A program made the translations under genes and the position numbers. DNA of 35,303 nt from Stappia stellulata. GTDB taxonomy: Bacteria > Pseudomonadota > Alphaproteobacteria > Rhizobiales > Stappiaceae. Each line of letters opens with the position of its first letter. Within the stretch, counting starts at the first letter, position 1. The notes below the pieces were generated by a model. That model did not search any database. It worked only from the letters and a program-made list of their open reading frames with translations, and had not been told where the DNA came from. Location of the stretch: positions 1-35,303 of the forward strand of contig NZ_JAIVMF010000024.1 of NCBI RefSeq assembly GCF_020176715.1. Direction: 5' to 3'. This document shows positions 6,832-15,758 of the stretch, one piece after another.

Positions 6832-8172
6832 ATGACCCAAAGCGGCGCCCCCGAGACTGCCCCGCGCGACGCCCGCACGCTGGCGGCGACCCGCAAGGCC
6901 ATCGGCGTGTTGCGCCCGCATATGGACGCGCATTTTTCCGTGCGCCTGTGGGACGGCTCGGTCGAGCCGCTCGGCGACAACGTGGTGCCGGGCCTGATGC
7001 TGGAGATCAACGAGCCGGGGGTGCTGCCGTCGCTCATCCGCCGGCCGTCGCTCGACCGGCTGATCCGCCACTATGCGCATGGGCACATCGATATCTCCGG
7101 CGGCACGATCATCGACATCGGCCGCCCCTATGCGGTCGACAAGGCGGCGCGGCGGCGGCTGCGGAAAGTCGGAAAGCTGGCGCTTGCAAAGGCCGCCTGG
7201 CCGCTCTTGACGGCGCCGGCGATCTCGCCGGACGCGACCCGCGGCTTTTCCGGCGACGCGGACGGACGCGCGCGAAAGGGCGCCAGCGACAACAAGCGCT
7301 TCATCGGCTTCCACTACGATGTCGGCAACGACTTCTACACCCTCTTCCTCGATCCGGAGATGCAGTATTCCTGCGCCTGTTTCCCGCATGAGGACGCGAC
7401 GCTGGAAGAGGCTCAGCAGACCAAGCTCGAGGTCACCTGCCGCAAGCTGCAGCTGACGCCCGGCGACCGGCTTCTCGACATCGGCTGCGGCTGGGGCGGG
7501 CTGTTGTGCCATGCGGTGCGCCACCACGGCGTCATAGGTCACGGCGTCACGCTGTCGGAGGAGCAACTGGCCTTCGCCCGGGCCAAGGCGGAGGCGCTCG
7601 GCATCGCCGACCGGGTCACCTTCGAACTGAAGGACTACCGCGACCTGACCGGGACCTTCGACAAGATCGTGTCGGTCGGCATGTATGAGCACATCGGCCT
7701 CGACAATATCCCGGCCTATTTCTCGACCGTGCAGCGGCTGCTCGCGCCGGGCGGCCTGTTCCTCAACCACGCGATCTCGCGCCGTGCCAAGAAGCGCCGC
7801 CACCGGCTGATCAAGCGGCCCGAGCAGCGCGCGCTGCAGAAATACATCTTCCCGGGCGGCGAACTCGACGACATCGGCCATACGGTCGCGGAGATGGAGC
7901 GTGCCGGCTTCGAGGTGCAGGACGTGGAAAACTGGCGCCAGCATTACGAACGCACGACGCAGGTCTGGTGCGAGCGGCTGACGGCGCGCCGCGCGGAGGC
8001 CGAAGCGCTCGCGGGACCCGAACTCTACCGGCTATGGGTCGCCTATCTCGGCGGCTGCGCGCTTACGTTTCACCGGGGCTCGGCGCGCATCTACCAGACG
8101 CTTTGCGGCAAGTCGGCCAAGGGCAGGCCGGCGATCCCGCTGACGCGGGCGGATCTCTACCGCAAGGACTGA
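6832..8172 (+). CDS. cfa: Cyclopropane-fatty-acyl-phospholipid synthase
   Basis: A 446-aa SAM-dependent enzyme that adds a methylene bridge to double bonds of membrane phospholipid acyl chains. The N-terminal lipid-binding region (to about 150) precedes FHYDVGNDFYTLFLD (159-173), the MQYSCACF motif (177-184), SAM site LDIGCGWGG (215-223), and MYEHIG (284-289), which corresponds to the active-site Glu region of E. coli Cfa. It is about 60 residues longer than E. coli Cfa, partly from an Arg-rich insert at 105-150. Start is ATG 6832, 58 bases after the DUF1254 gene, so it could share a transcript. Its 3' end overlaps the convergent adenylate cyclase gene by 16 bases. Confidence 0.93.
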   Translation: MTQSGAPETAPRDARTLAATRKAIGVLRPHMDAHFSVRLWDGSVEPLGDNVVPGLMLEINEPGVLPSLIRRPSLDRLIRHYAHGHIDISGGTIIDIGRPYAVDKAARRRLRKVGKLALAKAAWPLLTAPAISPDATRGFSGDADGRARKGASDNKRFIGFHYDVGNDFYTLFLDPEMQYSCACFPHEDATLEEAQQTKLEVTCRKLQLTPGDRLLDIGCGWGGLLCHAVRHHGVIGHGVTLSEEQLAFARAKAEALGIADRVTFELKDYRDLTGTFDKIVSVGMYEHIGLDNIPAYFSTVQRLLAPGGLFLNHAISRRAKKRRHRLIKRPEQRALQKYIFPGGELDDIGHTVAEMERAGFEVQDVENWRQHYERTTQVWCERLTARRAEAEALAGPELYRLWVAYLGGCALTFHRGSARIYQTLCGKSAKGRPAIPLTRADLYRKD

Positions 8173-9509
8173 CGCCCCGCCGGCCAGCGGCGCACCTGCA
8201 GGGCGTGGGAGCGGCCTTTTACCGAGACCGTTTCGGCCGCTCCGAAGGCCGCGTCGGCCAGCGTATCCGTTGCGACGATCTCGCCGCCAAGCGCGACATC
8301 CGACAGGCGGGCGGCGATATTGACCGTATCGCCGATCACGGTGAAATCGCGCCGGTCGGGCGCGCCGACAACACCCAGGATCACCTCGCCGCGGCACAGG
8401 CCGATGCCGATACGCGGTCCCGGCGTGCAGCCGACCATCCGGGCCTGAATGGCGCGTGCCGCCGCGATCGCCCGCGCGGACCCGTCCTCGCCGTCGAATC
8501 GCGCCAGCACCGCATCGCCGATCAGCTTGTCGACATCCCCGCCGTGACGGGAGATCTCCTGCACCTGCAGCGTCATCACCTCGTTCAGATAGGCGACGAC
8601 GTCTTCGGGCGCATGCGTCTCGGAGAAGGCGGTGAACCCGCGCAGGTCGGAATAAAACAGCGTGGTGACATATTTGCGCGAGGCGATGTCGGCCGCGTCG
8701 CCGACCGAATGTTCCGCCGCCGTGACGGTGGAGCGCGACAGAAACGTGGCCATGCGCCGCCGCAAGGCGTTCAGCGCGCGTGTGCGGACGTCGATCTCGC
8801 CCTGCGCGCGCTTGACCAGCCGGGTCAAGATGACGGCAAGCAGCAGGAGCAGCAGTCCGGGAACCGCAAGCGCGGGGATCGTGGCGCGGCGCAACAGCGC
8901 ATCCAGATAGGTCACCGGTTCGTAGAGCTCGAAGACGGCCCGCAACCGCCCCGTATCGTCCAGGAAGGGCACATAGAGTTCGTAGCGCGGGCTGCCGTCC
9001 TGCGTTTGCGTGACGGCGACGACGGGCCCCTCTCCGGCCAGCACGCGGCGCAGGGGCGCGCCGCTCTCGCGTGCGCCGATCTCGTCGGCCTTGCTGGAAA
9101 ACAGCACCCGGCCCGCGAGGTCGTAGACCTTAAGATCGCCAAGGGCGAGTTCGCGCATTTCGCCGGCGAACGCCTGCGCCAGATCGGGCGAGGCATCGCC
9201 CCTGCCCGACAACAGCGCCGCCCAGGCCTCGGGCGCGACGGTCGCAACGCCCCGGGCGATCGTCGCGGCGCGACGCTCGGCAAGCTCCAGATAGATCGAT
9301 TTCGCCACCCGGTTCGCGCTGTAGGACACCAGCACCAGAAGCACGACGAGAAACACCGCAAAACCCGGCAGGACGCGGCGCAGGAATTGCCGCATCAGCG
9401 GGAAAGGCTGTTCGATGCGCTCCAGCGCATCGATCTCGGACGGTTCGGGCTTCTGCAACGGGGCACACACGCTTGTTGTCCGCAGAAAATCATACGTGAA
9501 TGGCAGCAC
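8157..9509 (-). CDS. Membrane class III adenylate cyclase
   Basis: A 450-aa protein with membrane helices at 47-66 and 210-230 enclosing a periplasmic sensor region (67-209), then a linker and a class III cyclase domain (about 278-440) that would make cAMP from ATP. Metal-binding aspartates are D288 (FYSDLRGFT) and D332 (KLIGDAVLARF). K328 before the GD is the adenine-specifying lysine, and N397 and R401 (DTVNIAARL) fit the transition-state residues, so the enzyme appears complete. The sensed signal is unknown. Start is TTG or ATG-like at 9509; ATG at codon 39 (before RQFLRR) is a plausible alternative. It lies 51 bases after the lipoprotein gene and may be its operon partner. Confidence 0.9.
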   Translation of the reverse strand: MLPFTYDFLRTTSVCAPLQKPEPSEIDALERIEQPFPLMRQFLRRVLPGFAVFLVVLLVLVSYSANRVAKSIYLELAERRAATIARGVATVAPEAWAALLSGRGDASPDLAQAFAGEMRELALGDLKVYDLAGRVLFSSKADEIGARESGAPLRRVLAGEGPVVAVTQTQDGSPRYELYVPFLDDTGRLRAVFELYEPVTYLDALLRRATIPALAVPGLLLLLLAVILTRLVKRAQGEIDVRTRALNALRRRMATFLSRSTVTAAEHSVGDAADIASRKYVTTLFYSDLRGFTAFSETHAPEDVVAYLNEVMTLQVQEISRHGGDVDKLIGDAVLARFDGEDGSARAIAAARAIQARMVGCTPGPRIGIGLCRGEVILGVVGAPDRRDFTVIGDTVNIAARLSDVALGGEIVATDTLADAAFGAAETVSVKGRSHALQVRRWPAGRQSLR

Positions 9510-9560
9510 GGCACCTTGATCTGGGACAAGCCGGAGCCGTCCGGCGGTGCGCCCGTCCGG

Positions 9561-10436
9561 CTATTTTACCGGCGCGGCGCGTTCCGTGCCCCAGTTGTCG
9601 TAGATGCGCGAGCGCCGCTCCACCTCCGGCTGGCCATAGCGGTTGGACGTGTCGCAGCCCTTTTGCAGGCGCACGATCTCAGCCGCCAGACGCTTCCAGG
9701 CGACATTGGCGTCCCAGACCTTGTCGCTCGACGGGGTCTCGATTTCCAGCGAGTCGATTGCCTGACGATAGGCGGTCAGCCGGTGGCGCAGCGCCTGCAC
9801 GGCCCAGTCGATGTAGCGGCGGTTTTCCCAGACGCGCGCCTGGGCGCCGGCAAGTTCCTCCTGGGTGGAGAGGTCCCGCCGCCCGAGCGCCCGCAACCGC
9901 TCCTGATCCGCGGCATCCACCCGCGCCACCACCCGGCAGAACGGCTCGACGAGGGCTGCATCGGCATTGGCGTCGGCGGCAACACGGTCGTAGCGCACCT
10001 GACTGGAGGAATAGCGGTCGGAGCGCAGATAGGCGTAATAGCGGTCCGGGTCGGCCTGGCCGCCGATTTCGGGAATGATGCGGGTGCGGATCAGCTCGGT
10101 GCGCGTGCCCTCGATCCAGTCCTTCGAGGCGGGCGGGCGGATCAGCGTCCAGGCGCGGTCGCGCAACTCCCGCTCGTCGTCGGTGAGATTGAACTTGGAC
10201 ACCGGCTCGCCGCGCTCGGCCGCGAGTTCGTCACCGGCAAGCGGCATGATCTTGTCGTGCACGACGGAAGGGGCCGCGCGGCCGAAATCGCCGGTCGGAC
10301 GCTGGCAGGCGGCAAGCGCGAGACACACGGCGGCAAGCCCCGCAAAGCGCAGGAGTGCCCGGCGTCGCCCCGCCGAATTGCCGATACTGCCAGTCTTCAC
10401 CCCGGGGGCCTTTCCCGTCGCGGAACCTGAAAGCAT
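9561..10436 (-). CDS. Putative lipoprotein of unknown function
   Basis: From ATG 10436 the protein has 291 residues. A basic N-terminus (GRRRALLRF) leads into a hydrophobic stretch and a lipobox LALAAC with C44 as the lipidated cysteine. The mature part is charged and mostly helical, with many Arg and Glu (for example DDERELRDRAWTLIRPP), and no motif I recognise. An open frame extends to 10577, but the longer N-terminus would bury the signal peptide and run over the small gene next door, so 10436 is preferred. Downstream, the adenylate cyclase follows in the same direction; the lipoprotein might act in the same envelope signalling route, which is only inference. Confidence 0.7.
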   Translation of the reverse strand: MLSGSATGKAPGVKTGSIGNSAGRRRALLRFAGLAAVCLALAACQRPTGDFGRAAPSVVHDKIMPLAGDELAAERGEPVSKFNLTDDERELRDRAWTLIRPPASKDWIEGTRTELIRTRIIPEIGGQADPDRYYAYLRSDRYSSSQVRYDRVAADANADAALVEPFCRVVARVDAADQERLRALGRRDLSTQEELAGAQARVWENRRYIDWAVQALRHRLTAYRQAIDSLEIETPSSDKVWDANVAWKRLAAEIVRLQKGCDTSNRYGQPEVERRSRIYDNWGTERAAPVK

Positions 10437-10485
10437 CGACGCGCGCACCCGAGGCCCACCCCGACACATCCAAGGCCGTCTGCCT

Positions 10486-10698
10486 TCAGAGCGGGCGGCC
10501 AGGCTCCCGATCCGCGCCAAGTTGCGGACCATTCTCTCGTTTGCGCCCGATTCGGGCCGCAAGATCAAGCGTATCACGTTCCATGCGCACGCCTGGAAAG
10601 ATCACGACCTCGGCTTGATGACCGGGTCGGTACGACGCGCAACGACCGCCTGCGCGATCGAAACGACGGGATGAAGTGAAACTCAGCACGGTGCCCAT
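10486..10698 (-). CDS. Small conserved-looking protein with EVVIFPGVR motif
   Basis: A 70-aa protein starting at ATG 10698, with GGAGG six bases upstream. The core AEVVIFPGVRMERDTLDLA resembles short hypothetical proteins I recall from rhizobia with the pattern VVIFPGVRIER; no function is known. The C-terminal third (GRKRENGPQLGADREPGRP) is basic and disordered. It ends 49 bases before the preferred start of the lipoprotein gene and could be first in that operon. The good ribosome-binding site and motif outweigh its short length. Confidence 0.55.
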   Translation of the reverse strand: MGTVLSFTSSRRFDRAGGRCASYRPGHQAEVVIFPGVRMERDTLDLAARIGRKRENGPQLGADREPGRPL

Positions 10699-10923
10699 TG
10701 CATCCTCCATGAGCCCAGCGGCGCGGCGGGAGGCCGAGCCTGGAACCCTGGCAGGTCACGCGAAACCATCTGCCGTCTTTGAAGTAGGCGCGAGTCACGG
10801 TTAACAAGTCGCTAACGGTTTTCTGTCAATTCTATGCAAGTGGGCCGTTCGTGCGCGATGGTCCGGCGTGTGTGTTGAGTCCGGGGCGCGTGTCTGTCCC
10901 GTGTAGAGTGACAAGTCCGCCCC

Positions 10924-12135
10924 GTGTCCAAAACCGACAAGCACCCGTCCAGTTCTCACCTGCCGCAGGGCTCCCGGCCGGCGGCCTACAAGCCGTTGGA
11001 TGGCGTCGTGGATCTCTCTCTCGATACGCAGACCAAGCGCAAGGAACACCTGCTGCTCGCCGCGAGCGAACTCTATGTCGCGACGCCCTCGCATCCGCGC
11101 CAGGAGCAAAGGGTGTTTGAAGAGCTGTTTCGACAGTTGCTGCCCGAAACGCCCGCAGCCCACCGGCTGACCATCGCCCGGTTGCTGGCACCTTATGGCG
11201 ACGCGCCGATCGATTGCCTCGCGCTCCTGACCTTCGACACCGACGCCAAGGTCGCTGCCGCGGCCCTTGCCACGCCGCTCGCCCTGCCGGAAGCGGGCCT
11301 GATCAACCGTGCCGCGCGCGGTCCCGAGATCGTGCGCCGGGCGATCGCGGCCCGGTCTCCGCTTTCGGCCCGCGTCGTCTTTGCGCTGTTCCGCCACGGC
11401 GAGGCCGAAACCCTTCGCGGCCTCCTGCTACGCGACGACATCGAGCTCGGCGACGATCTGCTCGACGTGCTCGCCGCCCGCCCCGAGGTGCTGGCGCCGC
11501 TGGCCTCCAGCCTTGCCCGGCGCAAGGCCCTGCCGTCCGCCATGCTGTTCCGGCTGTTTCTCGATCTGGACACGACCGGGCGGATGGAGGCGATCGCGGC
11601 GGCGGAAACCCGCACGCTGTCGGAACTCGCCCAGAAAGGCGATCCGCGCATTCTGTCGGCGCATTTCAAGCCGGCGGTCCTCAAGTCGCTGGTCAATGCC
11701 GCCCTGTCCGGCGGCGTGGCCGTCTTCGCCGCCCATCTCGCCTATACGCTCGACCTGCCGGGCGATGTCGCCGCCCGCATTGTCGATGATCCCGGCGGCG
11801 AGGCGCTGGTCGTCTGCCTGCGCGCGCTCGGCACCAGCGACACGGAAAGCGGCCGCATCCTGGTGCGCCTGCTGGGTGCCCGCCTGCCCCTTGACGAGCT
11901 GCGGGTGCTGATCAGGCTGCATGAAACGATCACCCCGCGCGCCGCGATGATCCTTGCCCAGGGCTGGCGCAAGGCGCCGGCGGAGGAGACGCGGGCACCG
12001 GACAGACCCGCCGTGCACGCGCCGCTGCAGGAAGGCGTTGCCCATGCGGAGCGCCGGGCGGTCGGCGTGCCCGCGCAACCGGGCCGCGCCGGGTCGCCGC
12101 TTCCCCAGCGCACGGTTCGCCGCGACGCCGGCTGA
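10924..12135 (+). CDS. DUF2336 domain protein
   Basis: This 403-aa protein resembles alphaproteobacterial DUF2336 proteins: mostly helical, HEAT-like, with repeated motifs such as DTDAKVAAAALATPLAL and RLTIARLLAPYG-AP. No signal peptide or membrane helix was seen, so it is probably cytosolic. DUF2336 has no established biochemical role. The last 60 residues are Pro/Ala/Arg-rich and look disordered. Start is GTG 10924; a clear Shine-Dalgarno is not visible and a start at a later codon is possible. It is transcribed away from the lipoprotein cluster, with a 225-base shared upstream region (10699-10923). Confidence 0.7.
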   Translation: MSKTDKHPSSSHLPQGSRPAAYKPLDGVVDLSLDTQTKRKEHLLLAASELYVATPSHPRQEQRVFEELFRQLLPETPAAHRLTIARLLAPYGDAPIDCLALLTFDTDAKVAAAALATPLALPEAGLINRAARGPEIVRRAIAARSPLSARVVFALFRHGEAETLRGLLLRDDIELGDDLLDVLAARPEVLAPLASSLARRKALPSAMLFRLFLDLDTTGRMEAIAAAETRTLSELAQKGDPRILSAHFKPAVLKSLVNAALSGGVAVFAAHLAYTLDLPGDVAARIVDDPGGEALVVCLRALGTSDTESGRILVRLLGARLPLDELRVLIRLHETITPRAAMILAQGWRKAPAEETRAPDRPAVHAPLQEGVAHAERRAVGVPAQPGRAGSPLPQRTVRRDAG

Positions 12136-12266
12136 AGCCCTCTTCCCCGGACGGACCCTTGATTGAAAGCGGTGCCCCCCGCTTTTGCTTCTCCCGGCGG
12201 ACGGGACGTGCCAAGCTCCCTGCTATCGGTGATGTCATGCGATTTTACGATGCGGGGAAACAGGCG

Positions 12267-12755
12267 ATGACGGAACACCAGGGCGGATGCCTTTGCGGGG
12301 GCATTCGCTACGAAACGCGCGCGATGCCGACCCGCGTAACGGTCTGTCACTGCCGTTTCTGCCAGAAGGCCACAGGCTCGGCCTATATGGTGGAGCCGAT
12401 CTTCAACAGCGACGATTTCGCCGTCCTGACCGGAGCGCCCGAAACCTTCGACCTGACATCGACGGGATCGGGAAAAACCGTACACGTCCATTTCTGCGCG
12501 GAGTGCGGAACGAAACTCTGGCTCAGCTTCGAACGGTTTGCGGATGCCGTCGGCGTCTACGCCGGAACATTCGACAATCCGTGCTGGTTCCCGATGGATC
12601 CCGCCAATTCGAAGCATATCTTCCTCGGCGCGGCCCGCGGCGACACGGTCATCCCGCCCGGGGTGCCGACCTACGACGCGCACGTAACCACCCGCGACGG
12701 ACACCCGCTGCCGGCAACGGTGTTCGAGACCTGCCACCGGATCAAAAAAGCCTAG
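12267..12755 (+). CDS. GFA/CENP-V family zinc-binding protein
   Basis: A 162-aa member of the glutathione-dependent formaldehyde-activating (Gfa)/CENP-V fold, whose members bind zinc through clustered cysteines. Visible ligands are C8 and C10 (GGCLCGG), C27, C29 and C32 (CHCRFC), and C77 and C80 (CAECGTKLW). Many members are not true Gfa enzymes, so substrate is unknown. Start ATG 12267 has GGGGAAA upstream and places the family's usual HQGGCLCG motif at the N-terminus; the frame stays open back to 12159. It is the last gene before a lower-GC upstream region preceding the accessory block. Confidence 0.88.
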   Translation: MTEHQGGCLCGGIRYETRAMPTRVTVCHCRFCQKATGSAYMVEPIFNSDDFAVLTGAPETFDLTSTGSGKTVHVHFCAECGTKLWLSFERFADAVGVYAGTFDNPCWFPMDPANSKHIFLGAARGDTVIPPGVPTYDAHVTTRDGHPLPATVFETCHRIKKA

Positions 12756-12995
12756 GCCGCGGCAAGGGACGAGCGGAACCTGACCAGACGGCCCGGCCTC
12801 TTGCTCTGATTGCATATTATTACATCACGCCCTTTATACGGGAATCGTTGTAGTCTCGGCCCGGCTGGCCCTCCACCGAAAGCACTTCGGCCGGGAGCCG
12901 GCCGGACCGCCGGCACGCCCCCATCGGGCGCGCGGCCGCGTGCGGTCGTGGAACCGTCCCGGCGCGCTGCGGGGACGACACCGGAGGGGCACGAC

Positions 12996-14414
12996 ATGAC
13001 CCGGATCACCCATGGCACTTTCCCGATCGCCAAGCCGCCGCATCTTGAAACACGGGCCGATGCGACCCCGCCGCTCCTGCCGGCGGCCTGGGAATGCACC
13101 GCGCTGCTGCACGCCTACAGTCCGCCGCCGCGCAACGACCCCAAGACCACGCCGTTCTACCAGATGTGCCTCGCCTTCATCGGCTATGTCGCCGGAGAGA
13201 CCATGTCGATCCGGGTCGTCGGGCTCGACTATGGCACCTGGTGGTATGTGATCACTCCCTCCGGCACCAAGGTCTCGACCGACAAGGGGCTGACCTTCAC
13301 GGATGTCGACATGGGCTGGACCTTGCCGACGCAGACCTGGCTTCCGAGCACCGCGAGCTATTTCCAGACCGGCTATCTCAACTGGATGGAGGCGCAGGAG
13401 GTCGACTGGTGGAAACAGCCGGTGGAAAATTCCAATGCCGCGACCTGGACCTGGTTCGACAGTGCGACGTCGCTGCCGTTCCGCATGATGTTCGGCGCGC
13501 CGCCGCCGTCGCCGACCATGGGCGATCCGGCGCAGCTCGCCTTCTTCCAGAATTTCTCCTTCACCTATTTCCCGACGTTCGAGGCCACCGCCTCGCCCAA
13601 TGTCAGCACATGGGTCACCCCCGTCATCGAGGGGTTCCAGCCGGGAAATCCGAACAATCTCAAACTGGTGGTGTGGAACGACTGTTTCTACATGACCACC
13701 TTCATGACACCGGTGGATTCCGCGAGCCTGCCGCTGCCGACCGTTGTGCTCTACCAGTGGAAGCCGGATGCCGACTACCGGGTCGTGACCGACCGGGCGC
13801 AGGCGACCATCATGTCCTATGAGTACAATCCAAGCGCCGGCTTCCAGGATCAGGTGGCGCTGCTCTATGGCGTCGCGCCGACGGGCACCACGCCGCCGCC
13901 CTGGGCGGGAAACGGCTTCATCTACAACGAGATCTATTTCCTGACCCGGGGCTATCCGACCCCGGTGGTGCTTTCCTGCGACAACATCGGCCTCGGCCAG
14001 CAGCCGCCGGACTGGGCCCGGATTCCGGCCGTCGAAGGCAAGATCCACGCAACGGTCACCGACAACTCCGCCCTGTCGCCCGGTCAGGCGACCAACATCA
14101 TCTCGGTGCTCTTCCCGCCGACCAGGGAGTATCCGCAAGGCCGCTATCTGTGGACCTGGTACTCGCTGCTGCCCGGCTCCGATGGAACCAATGCCCGGCC
14201 CGTCACCTTCATGGAATCGGCGTCGAATATCGCCGAGGGCGGCACCAGCCTGGCGCTGGCGGATTACTACGACTATGTCGAATCCCCGAGCTGGTTCCCG
14301 GCCGAATATTACGCGCTGCCCGAGCTTTGCACGGTCTCCGGCGCAGGCGGCAAGGCAACGGACAAACCGACCGGCGCAGCGCTCCATCACACCGCGCCCG
14401 CCCCCAAGGCGTGA
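12996..14414 (+). CDS. Unknown tryptophan- and proline-rich protein
   Basis: I do not recognise this 472-aa protein. Start ATG 12996 has GGAGGGG 8 bases upstream. It lacks a signal peptide and membrane helices. It is rich in Trp, Tyr, Phe, Pro and Thr and poor in Lys, suggesting a beta-rich fold, with phrases such as GTWWYVITPSG, EVDWWKQPVEN and RYLWTWYSLLPG. There is no catalytic motif I can name. The next gene starts 25 bases after its stop and encodes a secreted beta-propeller-like protein, so the two are likely one operon. It opens the accessory block that also holds the JmjC oxygenases and mini-proteins. Confidence 0.75.
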   Translation: MTRITHGTFPIAKPPHLETRADATPPLLPAAWECTALLHAYSPPPRNDPKTTPFYQMCLAFIGYVAGETMSIRVVGLDYGTWWYVITPSGTKVSTDKGLTFTDVDMGWTLPTQTWLPSTASYFQTGYLNWMEAQEVDWWKQPVENSNAATWTWFDSATSLPFRMMFGAPPPSPTMGDPAQLAFFQNFSFTYFPTFEATASPNVSTWVTPVIEGFQPGNPNNLKLVVWNDCFYMTTFMTPVDSASLPLPTVVLYQWKPDADYRVVTDRAQATIMSYEYNPSAGFQDQVALLYGVAPTGTTPPPWAGNGFIYNEIYFLTRGYPTPVVLSCDNIGLGQQPPDWARIPAVEGKIHATVTDNSALSPGQATNIISVLFPPTREYPQGRYLWTWYSLLPGSDGTNARPVTFMESASNIAEGGTSLALADYYDYVESPSWFPAEYYALPELCTVSGAGGKATDKPTGAALHHTAPAPKA

Positions 14415-14439
14415 TGCCCGAGCCATGGAGACCGGGACG

Positions 14440-15558
14440 ATGACCAACCTCTTCGACACGACCCTGCCGGGCCGCCGGCACTCGCCCCTGGCCCGTTGTG
14501 CCAGTGCCGGCGCCCTCTTCCTTCTTGCCGGCATCGCCGCCCCCGCCTCCCATGCGCAGGAGGTCGAGGCCTATGCGCTCGATCCTGATTTCCCGCAGGC
14601 GGGAAGCTTCGACTTCCAGAACGTGAGCTGGACGACGCTGTCGCCGGACGGCGAGCGGCTTTTCATGGTGCAGCGGGGCAATCCGGCGGTTTCCGTGTGG
14701 AGCCTCGACGGCGCGTTGCTCTCCACCTGGTCGACGAGCGACCTCGGCGAGCCGCATTCGCTGACCTTCCAGAGCGCCGACGGCACCCATTACGCCTGGA
14801 TCACCGACATGGCGCCGCCAGTGACGGCGAGCGAGAGCTACGGCCACTGCCTCAAGAAATTCAGCCTCGACGGCGCCTATCTCGGCAGCATCGGCACCTG
14901 CGGCGAGACCAGCCAGGGCACGGGCCTCGACCCGGTGCAATTCGACAAGGTGACCGACATCGCCTTCGACAGCAGCGGACTGATGTGGGTGACCGACGGC
15001 GATCTCGACGGTCTGAACAACCGGGTTCTGTCCATCGATCCGGCAACCGCCACCGTCCTGAGCCACTGGTCGGCGCCCGACAACCAGCCCGGATCGGGCG
15101 AGCGGGAGTTCAACCTGCCCCATGCCATTGCCGTCGATGCCTGCGACCGGGTCTATGTCGCCGATGCCCTGAACCACCGCGTCCAGATCATCCGCACGGA
15201 CGGCACCTTCCTGCAGGAGCTCGCCTGTTTCGGCGACCTCGGGGTCTACGGCCTGTCGCTGGCGCGCGCGCCCGGCTCATCGAGGCTGCAAATGTTCGTG
15301 ACCGCAAGCACCACCACCTTCACCGGCAAGGGCATCGCCTCGGTGTTCGATGTCGACCCGCTCTGCACGGCGGCGCTTCCGGTTCCGTCGGGCTGCGATG
15401 CGGCGGCAAGCTGGGAGATCTCGCTCCCGCAAGGGTCCAGCGGCGAGGCGCTGCATGCCGCCGAGGCGACGGCCGACGGGGCTGCGCTCTTCATCTCGCC
15501 GCTCGGCGGCGACCTGCTTCCGCAAAAATGGACCCGCTCGGCGGCCGGTGGCAAGTAG
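14440..15558 (+). CDS. Secreted NHL-repeat/beta-propeller-like protein
   Basis: A 372-aa protein with a signal peptide ending at SHAQ (about residue 36) and a series of NHL- or SMP-30-like blades: WTTLSPDGERLFMVQRGN, HSLTFQSADGTHYAWITD, DIAFDSSGLMWVTDGDLDG and HAIAVDACDRVYVADALNHRVQII. The last is the classic NHL pattern (R-YVAD--NHRVQ). Such propellers act in binding or, in peptidyl-hydroxyglycine lyases, in catalysis; catalytic residues were not identified. Several cysteines suggest periplasmic disulfides. ATG 14440 is preferred because GGAG lies 10 bases upstream; ATG 14425 is possible. It probably shares a transcript with the 472-aa gene and ends 200 bases from the convergent oxygenase gene. 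Confidence 0.8.
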   Translation: MTNLFDTTLPGRRHSPLARCASAGALFLLAGIAAPASHAQEVEAYALDPDFPQAGSFDFQNVSWTTLSPDGERLFMVQRGNPAVSVWSLDGALLSTWSTSDLGEPHSLTFQSADGTHYAWITDMAPPVTASESYGHCLKKFSLDGAYLGSIGTCGETSQGTGLDPVQFDKVTDIAFDSSGLMWVTDGDLDGLNNRVLSIDPATATVLSHWSAPDNQPGSGEREFNLPHAIAVDACDRVYVADALNHRVQIIRTDGTFLQELACFGDLGVYGLSLARAPGSSRLQMFVTASTTTFTGKGIASVFDVDPLCTAALPVPSGCDAAASWEISLPQGSSGEALHAAEATADGAALFISPLGGDLLPQKWTRSAAGGK

Positions 15559-15758
15559 GATATCGGGACAGGTCGCGCCTGTCGCAGTGGATCGCGACCC
15601 GTCCGCCGCAAAACCCGTTTCCCCCTTGCGAGCGTCATTGTCATTGCGGCCGTGCGCTCTTTCTGCCGAGCAGGAACGATCTGGCCGGTGACGTCTCCGC
15701 CGGAACAGTCCCTGGAGCAACCGATCGGGAAAGCCTGAAGGCGCGAACCGGCAACGTG

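Noticed and set aside
7968-10430. Plus-strand frame of 820 codons
   Set aside because: It runs antisense over the adenylate cyclase and lipoprotein genes, which carry clear domains; no protein-like motifs in this frame.
12834-14534. Minus-strand frame of 566 codons
   Set aside because: Arg/Gly-rich shadow of the 472-aa gene, which has a good ribosome-binding site and balanced composition.
15567-15583. Hairpin GACAGG/CCTGTC after the NHL gene as a terminator
   Set aside because: The stem is only 6 bp and no T run follows; common by chance in GC-rich DNA.
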